In this document: piece after piece, positions 26,660 to 64,000 of the stretch
How positions within the stretch are numbered: position 1 is the stretch's first letter
Layout: the number at the start of each line of letters is the position of its first letter
Assembly: GCF_964340395.1 (NCBI RefSeq)
Contig: NC_135567.1
Span: 19,328,806 to 19,392,805, forward strand
Reading direction: 5' to 3'
Length of the DNA: 64,000 nucleotides
DNA from: Glandiceps talaboti
Taxonomy: Eukaryota > Hemichordata > Enteropneusta > Spengelidae
The notes under the pieces: generated by a model
The model's database searches: none
Seen by the model: only the letters and a program-made list of their open reading frames with translations
Told to the model about the DNA's origin: nothing
Program-made: the position numbers and the translations under genes

Positions 26660-27545
26660 AACTCCTCAAGGAACACTTCTGACTCCCTGCAGTCACAGTG
26701 TATCTGTGAATACATTGTAAGTAGGCAGTTGTCTCTAGCTCTTTACAATACCGCTTGGCACTGTAGTGAGGTTTATTTCTCTTTGTAGTCTAGTTCCTAC
26801 AGTATCTCTGACTACATGTACATAGGCAGTTGTCTCTAGTCCTTTACAATACCGCTTGGCACTGTAGTGAGGTTTATCTCTCTTTGCTTTAAACCGCTTT
26901 CACTATGTGATGGGATATATCTCTCTTTTAAAGTCCCGGCATTTAAGAAAAATATTTGTCACATAATAAAAGAATCCATATACAACCACAAAATAAACAC
27001 AGGATCACAAGTAAAATATAAAGATGCAACTGAATTATCTTGTGAATCTTTGTGACTAGGGTCTGACAAATTGCAAATACGGAGCTAACCAGTGGTCAGT
27101 CCTTTCAGTGAGGTTATACAGGCTAAAAACTCACAAAGGTGTGACGCTTAGAGGCTTGGCTCATTTTTAGTTTCACAATGCTGTGAACAGTCAAGCCAAA
27201 CAGTCAAGTCAAACAGGTCTTTGAGTTTGTTCATAAAAGACTCCACACCATCTCTAGCTCTTTGCAATGCCGCACTGACTCTAGTAGCAGTACATGTATT
27301 TATCTGTACAATTCTGCACTAACTGTTCCGCTGGAAGTCACTTGTCCCTGCAAGAGTCCAACTTCAAAGAGCTTTGGGCTAAACAGTCAAGTCAAACAGG
27401 TCTTTGAGTTTGTTCATAAAAGACTCCACACCGTCTCTAGCTCTTTGCAATGCCGCACTGACTCTATAATACTAGTAGCGGTATATGTATTTCTCTGTAC
27501 AATTCCGCACTAACTGTTTGGCTGGGAGTCATTTGTCCCTGCAAT
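26660..27545. repeat. tandem duplications around ctctttacaataccgc
   Basis: Two units at 26660-26880 (acaataccgcttggcactgt) and two of about 180 bp at 27180-27540 (gtcaagtcaaacaggtcttt). Short ORFs are part of the repeats. Confidence 0.7.
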
Positions 27546-27670
27546 ACCGCGTTCACTATGTGGGTTATTAATTTATAGCATGGACATATGGCTGCAAAGG
27601 TTAAACTTTCAGATTTAATAGACTACATACAATTGTTGTCACAGAAACATACGTACATCGATATATTTTT

Positions 27671-28012
27671 GGCCATATGAATGAGGATTGGGGTATTTAT
27701 TTTGGATTTTTAATTTATAAAAATTTTATCATGGCTTTCTAGAAATCTACTGAAGAAATCAATGTAAAACATATGCCAAGTCCTTGTTTGTAACACAATA
27801 AATTGCAAAAAGATTAATAAATGCGTAAAACGTTCAGCATTGTAAACTTTTGATACATTTTTTCAGCTTTTTGCAATGTATTGAGTTACAAACACAGACT
27901 TGGCATATGTTGTTTCACATTGATTTTTCAAGTAGGAAGCCACGATAAAATTGTTTTAAATGTACTTAAATTAAAAATCCAAAATAAATACCCATTCCTC
28001 GTCCATATGGCC
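27671..28012. mobile_element. long foldback element with ~143-bp arms
   Basis: The left arm (27671-27812) starts ggccatatgaatgaggattg and ends attgcaaaaag. The right arm (27867-28012) is its inverted copy, ending cgtccatatggcc. Arms are highly similar over about 140 bp around a loop of about 54 bp, so the transcript would form a near-complete hairpin. Confidence 0.85.
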
Positions 28013-28302
28013 ACTTTAAGCTACGTACTCAAAAACTGACATTTACTGATTTACAAGATATTGTCTTAGGAACTGGGGTTATCAAAAATTTGATCTCTAA
28101 TTATCATCTTTGTTCCTGCTATTTTATGATGGTTTATAAATGACATAAATCTAAGTCAGAATTCATCACCATACATTCTAAATAGATTTCAAAATAAACT
28201 AATAAATACCTTTGTACTGAATCACTATAACAGTTTCCTCACTTTTTGCCAGAATACTTTTCTACACATATACCAGTAAACTAAACTAGAATTTTACTAG
28301 CA

Positions 28303-28378
28303 CAGCTAGACTTGGCTATCTGTCTTTAACATGTTGTTGTGAGAATAGTACTTAGACTCAGATAGCCAAGTCTGGGCT
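28303..28378. repeat. small palindrome
   Basis: A 15-bp perfect inverted pair, agacttggctatctg (28308) and cagatagccaagtct (28359), around a 36-bp loop. Confidence 0.75.
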
Positions 28379-28425
28379 GAAATTTGATACATATTTCAAG
28401 TAGGGTCCTTCTCAGTTCAAGAATA

Positions 28426-28495
28426 TTTCTGAAATTGGTAGCCCACTAGGACTAGCATTTAGAAAAAAGTTTATTTCAAGCCCTGTACAATGGCA
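28426..28495 (-). mobile_element. truncated end of the CAGGGCTTG TIR family
   Basis: gaaattggtagcccactagg and tttatttcaagccctg match the unique end of the copies at 10.7 and 29.7 kb, in minus orientation. The minisatellite and the other end are absent. Confidence 0.7.
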
Positions 28496-29722
28496 TCCCA
28501 ATCTCTTATTTTCATTACATATTTCACTCTGGCCATATTGATCAGTTCTCACGGGCAATGTGGTATTATTATTGTTGTTATAATATGCATTGGTATACCT
28601 GGTTGCTGTGTGCCCTCTGAGCCAATTTGACGTGCTACTGACATGCACAATTTCTAGTGACACACCAAAATTTGATGTTCTCCTATCTCTTACTATGTGG
28701 TGACTCACAAGAAATGTCAGTTTTTATCATTTTGACTCACAACAACAAAATTTGGCTATCATTAGAGGGCACACTACCTGGTTGATACGTAAGCTAACAA
28801 CTAGAGTAATTCTATACATGTAATTCTGTGTTGTTATTTTTTCCAATACTGAGGGTATGTTGTGGAATCATAAATTTATGATTCATTGTTGAACTTTGAC
28901 CTTTGACCCGAGCAATATTTCTTTTTTTTTGTCACATTATTAGCAAAAGTTTAGATAAATTCTCTGACTTATTTATTTCTTTATTGCGAGTTTTTTAGCA
29001 AGCAGCTACCTAACTTCAGTTTTTTAAATTTTAGTTTTTTAACCACTGATATTTTATTTTACCACAGTTTTCGTAGCTAGCGAGGCTTTTAATGTTAGTA
29101 AGTAATGTTGATGTTTCTGTGGGTAAAACAACATTCATAAAAATAACTGTCATGTAAACATGATAAACAAACAAAATTTGTTGTACAAATGTTCGGTGTG
29201 TGCGGTTTGATCAACAAACTGAACAAGAATATCAAATTTCATAAATGTTCTTTGTTACAATATTTTTAGTTCAGTCTGGTTGAATATTCTGACCCGTTTA
29301 TTTCTCTATTGTGAATCTTTTCAACTTTATATATTGTTCTGTTGTGATCCAAGAAGCAATATTTTTTGTTTTAGTTTATTTCATTATTACAACTTCACTG
29401 TTCATCTGACAGTTTTCAACTTTTTTATCTAAAATGCTACAGGTATCTCATATTTGTCTGGAAACAATATTTTTTGTGTCATTTTTTTTTTGAACAATAC
29501 TTTTTGTAATTTTTTTTGAATTTTTTTGTAAATTCCACATAGTCATCTTTTACCCACTTCAAGTTTATGTCAGTTTATTTCTTCATCGCCATATTTTTTG
29601 GTCAAATTCTTTATCTAATATATTCTCAATATGTCTCATTTTGGTCTCAGAAATAATACTGTTCATAATTTTATTGTAAATCCAAATTTTATCAACATTT
29701 ACTTCTTTTTGACAATGCCTCC
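28496..29722. other. AT-rich non-coding, nothing recognised
   Basis: T-rich, with loosely repeated tttttgtcatttttttt-like blocks near 29400-29700. The only ORF (28412-28708, minus) overlaps the TIR fragment and crosses low-complexity sequence. Confidence 0.5.
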
Positions 29723-30562
29723 CAGGGCTTGAAATTAACTGTTTTCTTTGGTAGTCCTAGTGGGCTACCAATTTCAGAAATTGGTAGCCCAAGAATTGTG
29801 ACCTGTAGTCCCATTTCCATGTGTATTATTAAAATACGGTACTTTCATGTCCATAAATTCATCTTCCTCACATAATCAGTGTTAGCCTGAGTGGACTACC
29901 AGCTGCAAATTATGGTAGCCCCATGACAAGAATTGGTAGTCTGTGGGCACAGGACTACCAGCTGCAAATTATGGTAGCCCCATGACAAGAATTGGTAGTC
30001 TGTGGACACAGGACTATCAGCTGCAAATTATAGTAGCCCCATGACAAGAATTGGTAGTCTGTGGACACAGGACTACCAGTTGCAAATTATAGTAGCCCCA
30101 TGACAAGAATTGGTAGTCTGTGGACACAGGACTACCAGCTGCAAATTATAGTAGCCCCATGACAAGAATTGGTAGTCTGTGGACACAGGACTACCAGCTG
30201 CAAATTATAGTAGCCCCATGACAAGAATTGGTAGTCTGTGGACACAGGACTACCAGCTGCAAATTATGGTGGCCTGTGACAAGAATTGGTAGTCTGTGGG
30301 CACAGGACTACCAGCTGCAAATTATGGTGGCCCATGACAAGAATTGGTAGTCTGTGGACACAGGACTACCAGCTGCAAATTATAGTAGCCCCATGACAAG
30401 AATTGGTAGTCTGTGGACACAGGACTACCAGCTGCAAATTATGGTGGCCCGTGACAAGAATTGGTAGTCTGTGGGCACAGGACTACCAGCTGCAAATTAT
30501 GGTGGCCCATGACAAGAATTGGTAGTCTTTGGGCACAGGACTACTGTTAATTTTGAGACCTG
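29723..30562 (+). mobile_element. TIR element copy C with ~59-bp internal minisatellite
   Basis: The left TIR cagggcttgaaattaac (29723) and right TIR gttaattttgagacctg (to 30562) are inverted copies. Flanks CCTCC and CCTCT may be a 5-bp duplication. A unique part of about 160 bp is followed by about 11 units of 59 bp (ggactaccagctgcaaatta ... gacaagaattggtagtctgt). This copy best defines the family. Confidence 0.82.
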
Positions 30563-31337
30563 CCTCTGATCATTGTACCATTTTCTTATCCTTGTTTTCT
30601 TCTTTATAATATTGTGAGAAACTTTGTCAGGCTAACAGTTCATTTGTCCCTGAAGAAGAAGTGTCCTTTGATGCGGAAACCTGGCTTGACGTTTCAAGTA
30701 GCTGTTTTTTTAGACTCACTACAGCAAACTATACTTCATTATTGACATTTGGAATTAATGTGTTCTACAAAAACCTATTTCTTCAATCAGCAACCCTTGA
30801 AACATATACCACAACTTTTGTCAAGACCTAACGTATGCTTTTGTGATGACAAAATAAAATAAAATAATGAAAATAAACAGGATGACAGCAACAGCTGTTT
30901 TGGATCAAAATAATTGAACTGTGGAAGTGAAATCTGGTCTGAATGGGGCTAGTGGCACGTAAGCTAGAGTATTATATCGACAGGAATTCATTCTGTACTT
31001 GGTTTTTGTACCAGGAGTGGTTGATTTACGTTACAAAAACAAACACAGTTGGGTGCCGTCAATGGAGGGATTCGTCCAGCCATGGCCGAATAGAAAGGAT
31101 ACAATTTAGACTACTGTGAACTGGAGTGATGAATTATCACTACTTAGCTAAGTTATGGTTATTACTATGGCTGTACAGTTTGACTGATATGAGAGGGGTG
31201 GACACGGTTACCGTCACCTCATCTAACTTACATTTGTATCTTTTATTCCATCAATAATAGGTTATTGCTCGATACAGTGAACAATACATGTACAACCAAA
31301 AACACTGTTTTCTTGCTTGGGAATCATATGTTGTTGG

Positions 31338-31420
31338 GTTGTCGGTGGCCGAGTAGTTAAAACACTTGCCTCGTACCACCACGGTCGGGGTTCAAACCCA
31401 TTCAGGGTTTGATTAAATCT
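31338..31420 (+). mobile_element. tRNA-derived SINE head
   Basis: ggtggccgagtagttaaaac (A-box region) and ggtcggggttcaaaccc (B box) resemble a Leu/Ser tRNA 5' half. It does not fold as an intact tRNA. The body continues into non-repetitive sequence. Confidence 0.6.
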
Positions 31421-31439
31421 ACCATGCTGTAATAAGAGT

Positions 31440-31770
31440 GTCGTTCAGTTTGACTTTACTGAACACTGGTGAAATCTGGTAAAACTTACAGTTTCCTACA
31501 CATTTATTGTTTTTACTAATATTTTAGAACCCTGGTAACAGAGAGGGGGAAATCTGGTAAAATCTACAGTTTCTTATACATTCAGTGTTTTTACTAAGGT
31601 TTTAAAACCCTGGTAACAGAGGGGGAAATCTGGTAAAATTTACAGTTTCCTACACATTCAGTGTTTTTACTAAGGTTTTAAAACCCTGGTAACAGAGAAG
31701 GGAATCTAGCAAAATGTAGTTTCCCAACATTCAGTGTTTTTACATAGGTCTGGTTAAATTCACAAATTTT
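31440..31770. repeat. tandem repeat, ~80-bp unit, 4 copies
   Basis: Units share aaaaccctggtaacagag and tcagtgtttttactaaggtt. 31780-32370 is AT-rich without recognisable content. Confidence 0.8.
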
Positions 31771-32377
31771 CTGAAATATTAGCATTTTCATTCAAATTTC
31801 AAAATGCCATAGTAACAGAGACCTGGTGAAATTTGCATATGACATGTTGGTATAAAATTCTAGATGAACTGTCCAACCTCTGAATAAACCTATATTAAAA
31901 TCACCCCAAAACTACACTGTAAAGAATATCCTTAGAACTAATACACATATTTTTTGCTATTTCATAGTTCCACAAAAAAAATTGTTTTTAAATATAAATT
32001 TCTTTAAAAAAAAATTACTCAATCTATACATTGTTAATTTTGATAAGTTTGTTCACTGAACACCATAAAACGGTCAAATAATAAATTATTCTGTTATGTG
32101 GCAACGAAAAATCTGTTTTCTCCATTGCAACATCAAAGAAATGACATCATGATACTGCTATTTATTTATTTATTTATTTATTTTTTTTTGGGGGGGGTTA
32201 TAAGCAACATCTTATAAATTTGCTCAATAAATCAGAGGGAGAAATATGAAGGACTATTTCTTATTCAAATTTTTTTAGATATATTTTCGTTTGCTAACAA
32301 ATTGAAAATTGCGTTCGTAATGTAATAATTGCTAACAAAATTTTGTCCAAAAAAACAAACAATATAACAAGAAACTG

Positions 32378-32578
32378 TTGACAACCAGTGTAACCATGGT
32401 AAAATACATCTTAATTTGGATAAAAATTCAGTTATTATTCGAAAATGTGGTCATGGCGTATCACTCCACGACTAGACACTCGTACAGTAACCGACAGAAA
32501 TTGTCGTCTGACGAAATTCGTCACGTTCTGCTGGCATTCAACAGACGTGTACAATCAGTTGGACGGTACATAACGTAA
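32378..32578 (+). CDS. unassigned short ORF / possible exon
   Basis: An open frame of 66 codons. From the internal ATGG at about 32455 it reads MAYHSTTRHSYSNRQKLSSD then EIRHVLLAFNRRVQSVGRYI, which looks like protein (an amphipathic helix) rather than repeat. A gtaaga lies at its end and could be a donor. I found no partner exon on this strand before the neighbouring gene, so it may be a first exon, a retro-fragment or chance. Confidence 0.25.
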   Translation: MTTSVTMVKYILIWIKIQLLFENVVMAYHSTTRHSYSNRQKLSSDEIRHVLLAFNRRVQSVGRYIT

Positions 32579-32699
32579 GACAACGTGGTAATTGATTAAT
32601 TAACGTGTGTTCAAAAGGGCAAAGTGGACGAATAAAGATTGTGTAATATCTACTGGTATTACGAGAACATAAACATAAAGTCTACAGTGCCGAGACATA

Positions 32700-33260
32700 A
32701 ATTATAAGTCGCAAACTACAGACGCAAAATCGGTTTTCGTTTTGCGCGACTGGTTCACCGCGCCATGCTTGCTAGCATGCACGCCTGTCAAACATCAAAT
32801 CCAACCTTCAGTTTAGAATTACAAATGTAACCACTCGTACGTCCACCGTTTACTTCGCAGCAAAACCAAAATGTAAATTTTATATCCCGGAGAAGCGGTA
32901 AATCATCAAATGATGCGGTCCCCTTCAAACATTTCACGACTGTTTCAAAAGTTGCGACGTAAACAAACGTTACTGCAAACTAACAACACATGCAATTTGC
33001 CAGTCAAACCAAAACCGCGACATTTGACAACTTCGTGACAAAGCTCTCAAACAGCATTCGTCGAGTCATTACCAACCAATGTCAACTATTATAAGAGAGA
33101 TGAAAACAGCACACCTACCTCACAAAACAGCGAATATTTCCTAAAATTCGGCAAGCGATAACTTTCCGTTGTTGACAAAACGAGCAGCAGTGAAAATATG
33201 GCCGACGAGCTAAGTGGTCTTAGTTAGGTTGTCTGGCATGTCTGTGACCTCCGGGGGTGC
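32700..33260. promoter_or_regulatory. CpG-richer, repeat-poor promoter-like segment
   Basis: CpG is scarce elsewhere but frequent here (gcgcgac, ccgcgcc, cgacgt, gccgacgagc). On the minus strand a possible untranslated first exon ends at about 33119 with gtgag|gtaggt, which would start a gene running left. On the + strand ATGGCCGACGAG at about 33200 has a fair start context but stops after nine codons. The start site and direction are inference. Confidence 0.4.
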
Positions 33261-34436
33261 CTACTTTTGTTAGAATTCAATATCTAATTTGCATAAGAAA
33301 ACGTTTCTTCTTCAACTTCTTTTTCTATCGGAGTTCAAAATTGCGATAAATTCTGATAAATTTTTCGAGGAAGTTCATAGATTTATGCACTCTTAATATG
33401 GTTATCTGATTATATATGTAATGTAGGCAGGCCTACGTTATTTAAAACAAAAAACAAAAGAATTCGGACCATTTTTTTCTGCACAGGAAAACTGTCTTGG
33501 GGAGATTCCCTTTTCAAATTCAAGGTAAAGTTTTAGCTATTGAGAAATGTTCACTAGGCATTGAGACCAGTACTAAATGGGAAAATATAACAGTTTTCGA
33601 AAATATGCTCTAAATTCGTTCCTCTATCACCAGTAGTAGTAAGGCGAAGACTTGAGTCTTCTGTGTTTCATTTGTTTACAAATACGTCGCATACTTCAAA
33701 CAATTTTGTCAAAAAGAGCGGGTAATAGACACAAAGAGTTCCTAAAATTCTCGACAAATTACTAGATGAAAAGGTCAGTGTACTTCGATAGTGAGCTATT
33801 TTGAAGTTCTTTGACCCCGCCATACTTATTTACACCAGGTTGCCTACACTATGGACCAATCTTTCGATGAATTGTTTGTGTAAGGCCGCCATGCATTTAA
33901 ATGTAGTTTGTTCAGAGAGGGGACGTATTTACAGAACGGTATCTTGTTTCGTATTTAGGACCTATCAAGAACAAATTAGTCACGTTTAAATGCTTAGAGA
34001 CTACATCGGTACAAACTGCCCAAAATATTTGAACATGTAAATTCTAGACACAGTTAATTCTAGACACAAATTTATAAATAGCGCCCCCACTGGTACTGTC
34101 GGACTTTTTTGTGAAAGTGTCCGATTCAGTGAAAATGCAAGATCCTCTGAACTCAAAACATGAATTGTGGCTACATGGGCTAGCTTGTGAAAGTTCGAGA
34201 ACTTGACTATTTAGCTCCAGTTTACAAGAGGAACAGAAGATATGAAAATAATTGCACCCATTGTTAAAATTTGGTAAAATGTTACGAGAAATGCTTGTAG
34301 TTAGAGTTACTACAGCTTTAAATGTAATACATTGGCCTCGCTGATGTTGTTAAACAATGGTCAATAGAGGGCGCTCTAACTCAAAAATGATAGAATTGGG
34401 AGAAAATTCAAATTATTTAAGACACAAAGTATATAT
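33261..34436. other. intergenic, no gene seen
   Basis: No array and no convincing ORF (33801-33989 is short and unassigned). CTCF-like motifs lie at 34078-34093 (reverse) and 34359-34377 (forward). Confidence 0.45.
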
Positions 34437-36251
34437 TTTATTTTTTTATACAAAAGTTTTAAATTTACAGGAACAAAGGTGTACAGTAACAAAAAAAGTA
34501 AAACTTTCAAACAATCAAAAACGAAAAATCTTGTAAATAGTGATTTACATGCGGTTACACTAAAAAAATTACAATAATAATAATGAAAATAATGTTGAAT
34601 AAACTGAAATAAAACTGTACAATGCTGAAATTTAACTTCACTTAATAAAACAGTGCTTTAACAAAATCCATGCATACAATGTACTAAATATCAAGAGATA
34701 TATAAATAGGGACTTGTGATTGGCTTAGATGGAGTCATGTGATTCTGATTACTTTTACATCATTAAAGTGGCCCTGAATGTGCATAAGAGCATTAAGTAT
34801 ACACAAGCAGATGAAGCAATATGAGAGTTACAGAGAAAATCTTTGCAGATTCAGATTTTTTATTTTTCTTTGGATACAATTGATGCTGTTTACAATCTTC
34901 CAAATTATGAAATTATAATAAATTTGAATATTAATTATCTCATGATTTCACTATCAAAATAGTTTTCCACAAATCAGCATCTCTTTTCACAATTAGTTAC
35001 CATGGCGACAATAAACTTCATTTTATAAACAGCATGAAGCCTCAACCAATCAGCTTTGACATGAAACCTGTCATGTGATCAGAATAAACTCTGCTTGGTA
35101 CAAAAATAAGTCCTTCCATCTTTTCAACCTTTTGTCAAAATATATTATAAGTCATTGAATTTTTTATTTCCTGTCATTTCTATTTATACATTTGTTTCTT
35201 ACATGATTCATACGTTGACCTTTCCATTCACAATTTTTTCAATATCTGACCTTTGACCTTAATAATTATGTATGCAATGAAATTTGCGTCGAGAAATTCT
35301 CAGTGATAGCAGGAGACATAATTATTCAACTGAATGTATCATGTGAATGTGAAATAAAATAAAAACATACAAAATGAGTTGTGATAATTCAAAATAAATT
35401 TTTCAAAAAAAATAACAACAGCAGTAAGTACATAAATGACATACCCAGGTAAATGTACATCTGTATATTGCCAGAATGCAGTCATACCCAAAGACTTCCA
35501 CATATGTGTCAATAGAGGGCACTGTTGCACTCATGGCACTGCTTTATCTCCATGACGTATTTAGGTCTACAAATCCACTTTTTACATGATTACAAATTTT
35601 GGGAAAAATTTTGAATTTTGCTTCCCGACTATCAAAATTAAAATTGTCAGACAGAGTTTAAATATTTACACCACATAATACAAATTTTTTTCATTTCTGG
35701 TAAATAAGTGAATAATTTACTGTATAAAGATTATTATTTTCTTGTTTAGATACAGGACGGACATTACAATGACCTGAGGTCATAGGTCAAAGGTTAATGA
35801 TATGCATTCCCATAGCAACTACACATGATTCTCTGTGCATCTATTCTCACTGTGTGAGATATGGAGAACTGAAATAAGGAGTATGCAAATTGGTGTGACC
35901 TGGTAAGGTCAGAGTTCATAGTTCATTGCTGGTAACCTGTTTTCAAAACTCTAATGGTTTCATTCTGTATGTGACGTCTAGTAAAGATATAGCGATCCGG
36001 TAAATGTCAGAGTTCAAAGTTCATCACTTGTAAACTTATTCTAGACGCTTCTGTTTGTTAGATATGGTGACCCCTTAAAGGTCAGAATTTAAAGTTCATT
36101 ATTAGAAGCTCGTGGCAGGACCTGGTAAAGGTCAGAATTCAAAGTTCACGCTAGTAAACTTATTCTAAACTCTTCTGCTTTAGAGGTCTAATAGAAATAT
36201 GGTGACCTGGTAAAGGTCAGAGTTCAAAGTTCATTTCCAAGCACTATGACC
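34437..36251 (-). other. probable 3' UTR / 3' flank of the coiled-coil gene
   Basis: No ORF and no large array follow the stop codon. Candidate AATAAA signals on the minus strand lie at about 35163-35168 and 34437-34442, so the UTR may be 1.1-1.8 kb; the true end is not determined. Just after the stop a degenerate repeat (about 35905-36235) repeats AAGGTCAGAGTTCAAAGTTC-like sequence five times. CTCF-like motifs lie at 35508-35525 and just beyond at 34359-34377. Confidence 0.4.
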
Positions 36252-61958
<25,707 letters not shown>

Positions 61959-62029
61959 CTTAGCATGTCAAACGAAAGAAAACATGCAAATTAGGGAAAG
62001 TTTAGGACAGAAGAAAAAGGATACAGTAT

Positions 62030-62210
62030 AGCAAGAAAGTCAATATTTTAAACTGTTGCTACAAAGTATATACAATGTAACAAGAAACTATCAATCATTT
62101 TAAACTGTTGCTACAAAGTATATACAATGTAGCATGACACTGTCAATCATTTTAAACTGTTGCTACAAAGTATGTACAATGTAGCAAGAAACTCAATCTT
62201 TTGAACTTTA
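62030..62210. repeat. ~57-bp tandem repeat, 3 copies
   Basis: Units share ttttaaactgttgctacaaa and gtatatacaatgtaaca. 62211-63490 shows no gene, although an unseen 5' exon of the coiled-coil gene could lie here or beyond the window. Confidence 0.85.
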
Positions 62211-63494
62211 ACATCAATAAATATATGTGTTCTAGTCTCTTAGTTTGCAATGTTGTCGTTTGTTCGTAACAAAAACTGAAGTTTATGACTTCATATACGG
62301 TATCTATTTAATTTCAAGAAGAATGTTAAAATTTCAATAACTTTGAACAAAAAAATGAACAGCTGACAAGAAGACATTTAAAATAGGTTTGACCTCTTTG
62401 GTAATGATCTTGGCCACTAGACAACAAAAACAAACCCCTACATCTTCATTTTTACAAAGTTCTACCAACTTCTTTTACCAATACACAATCACATTTCCTC
62501 TCTCTCTCTATCATTTTGGAATTTTTTAAAGTACTCAAAAGGTACACTATCTTTCTGTGAACCAAGTTTTATTTGTCAATAACAATTCATGGTCTTACTA
62601 CAATGGCGGCCATTTTGGATCACACATGGTAACATTGTATTACCAGTGGACAACATTGAGTTGTGTTTTGATAAATTGTAACAAGTATTCATCATAGATT
62701 TGGCTACATTTTGTCTAAAAAATAATTTGTGTACACTCTAATGACAGTACATATACTTAACAGTGAATACCCATTTGTTTACTGTGTGCTAACACTTACA
62801 ACAAGTAAGATTTTATGTTTGGACTCCGCAGAATAGTAAACTGGTTGTCAAAAACACTAAAATTTGTCATTTTAGAAACAAATGACCCCTGAACAAAGGT
62901 CACCTGGGAGGAACAGACTCCTTTTTCATCATATTGGTAAAGATTGAAACAAAAATTTCAAACTTTTTACAAAAAAGTGCAAAAAAGTATCAACCGTACG
63001 AACCTGTGTCGTGTTGCTTGCCGTGAGTACACCCAAACAAACACAAGACAGATTGATGTAACGATGAATACAAAAAACCGACACAGAAACTCATAAAATA
63101 TTTACGATGTTACAATTGTTTAGTGGCTGTGAAACAAATGTGTGAGTAGTCACATCAAAGACAAATAAGTAATCTGTATTGATTGGTTGAGAGTATGAAC
63201 AATAGGGTGAATTGCATTGTGGGAGTCTGCAGACAATATGTGAATAGGGTAGGAATTGTAATCTTAATAATGTGTTCCTTGAGACGGAAGTAAGTGATAG
63301 ACTTTACTTGTTCTAATACAGGTACAGGTGTAGATAAGTGAAGTAATTTTTTTGTGCATGACTAAGTTTGAAATAATGTAGTACGAATTGTGGAAAACTT
63401 TAAGATAACAGAGAAATAGTTATCAGTACAGCTGATATTGTTTTTGGTCTGAAAGTAATTCAGCCCAAGAACCCTTTCCTGATTTGTGAGTCAA

Positions 63495-64000
63495 ATGTGA
63501 ACTTGGGTTGGTGTAGGCATTAACCCTTCCAGTTGCTTACACATACTGGTGAGGGGTTAGTGCCAGCCTAGTGTTAGAACTGAGCTAGTCTGGTGTTAAC
63601 ATAGGACTGGTGTAGACATTAACCCTTCCAGTTGCTAACACATACTGGTGAGGTGTTAGTGCCATCCTAGTGTTAGCACTGAGCTAGTCTGGTATTAACA
63701 TATAGGACTGGTGTAGGTATTAACCCTTCCAGTTGCTAACACATACTGGTGAGGTGTTAGTGTCAGCCTAGTGTTATCACTGAGTTAGTCTGGTATTAAC
63801 ATAGGACTGGTGTAGACATTAACCCTTCCAGTTGCTAACACATACTGATGAGGTGTTAGTGTCAGCCTAGTGTTAGCACTGAGCTATTCTGATGTTAACA
63901 TAGGACTGGTGTAGGCATTAACCCTTCCAGTTGGTAACACATACTGGTGAGGTGTTAGTGCCAGCCTAGTGTTAGCACTGAGCTAGTCTGGTGTTAACAT
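63495..64000. repeat. 99-bp tandem array running off the window
   Basis: tactggtgaggtgttagtg starts at about 63544, 63643, 63744, 63843 and 63942 (period 99-101). Same family as 22.98-23.28 kb. Confidence 0.92.

Noticed and set aside
30640-30720. cctgaagaagaagtgtcctt-type sequence resembling the 3' end of a retroelement ORF (Penelope-like)
   Set aside because: Too short to support, with no neighbouring reverse-transcriptase or GIY-YIG motif.
31338-31420. Possible tRNA-Leu or tRNA-Ser gene
   Set aside because: The acceptor stem and variable arm are not maintained; it is better read as a SINE head.

Overview
This is an intron-rich, AT-rich metazoan genomic window. CpG is depleted almost everywhere except a short stretch near 32.7-33.3 kb. 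Microsatellites, local minisatellites and short foldback or MITE-like elements dominate it. Splice sites are canonical GT/AG, and LINE 3' tails, tRNA-derived SINE heads and DNA-transposon fragments are present. All this fits an invertebrate animal, perhaps a marine deuterostome or lophotrochozoan, but the sequence does not let me name a phylum. I see no rRNA gene, functional tRNA gene, CRISPR array or prokaryotic operon.

Left part (1-32 kb): I find no convincing coding sequence. The DNA is a mosaic of tandem arrays, each built from a different unit of about 45 to 400 bp, interrupted by LINE tails (about 4.6, 5.6, 8.1, 17.8 and 25.7 kb), SINE heads (6.57 and 31.34 kb), foldbacks and MITEs. The most distinctive element is a family of TIR elements with three near-complete copies (9.3-10.7, 11.1-12.1 and 29.7-30.6 kb). 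Each has ends like CAGGGCTTGAAATTAAC, a possible 5-bp target duplication, and its own expanded internal minisatellite.

Middle (32-34.4 kb): a CpG-richer stretch without arrays looks like a promoter. It has a possible untranslated first exon pointing left (donor at about 33119) and one unassigned short ORF on the + strand (32378-32578).

Right part (34.4-62 kb): one minus-strand gene. I could assemble 24 coding exons from 61958 down to a stop codon at 36252-36254. All exon junctions are phase-consistent and the coding sum is 3534 nt, or 1177 residues plus stop. The 5' end is not found, because the most upstream exon has no Met and begins at an acceptor. The protein is a low-complexity Ser/Thr/Pro-rich and coiled-coil protein that I cannot assign to a named family. 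Its introns carry many arrays and MITEs.

The most unusual observation is that several of this gene's exon-intron boundaries have themselves been tandemly amplified. The donor of exon 18 is followed by 15 units of about 50 bp, nine of which keep a perfect GTAAGT next to a copy of the exon end. The donor of exon 19 is followed by seven units of about 43 bp alternating GTAAGT and GTTAGT. The donor flank of exon 15, the 3' edge of exon 21, and the acceptors of exons 4 and 5 are also locally duplicated. Intron 8 additionally holds four CTCF-like motifs in one orientation within about 350 bp. The right end (62-64 kb) is non-coding and finishes in a 99-bp array also present at 23 kb.
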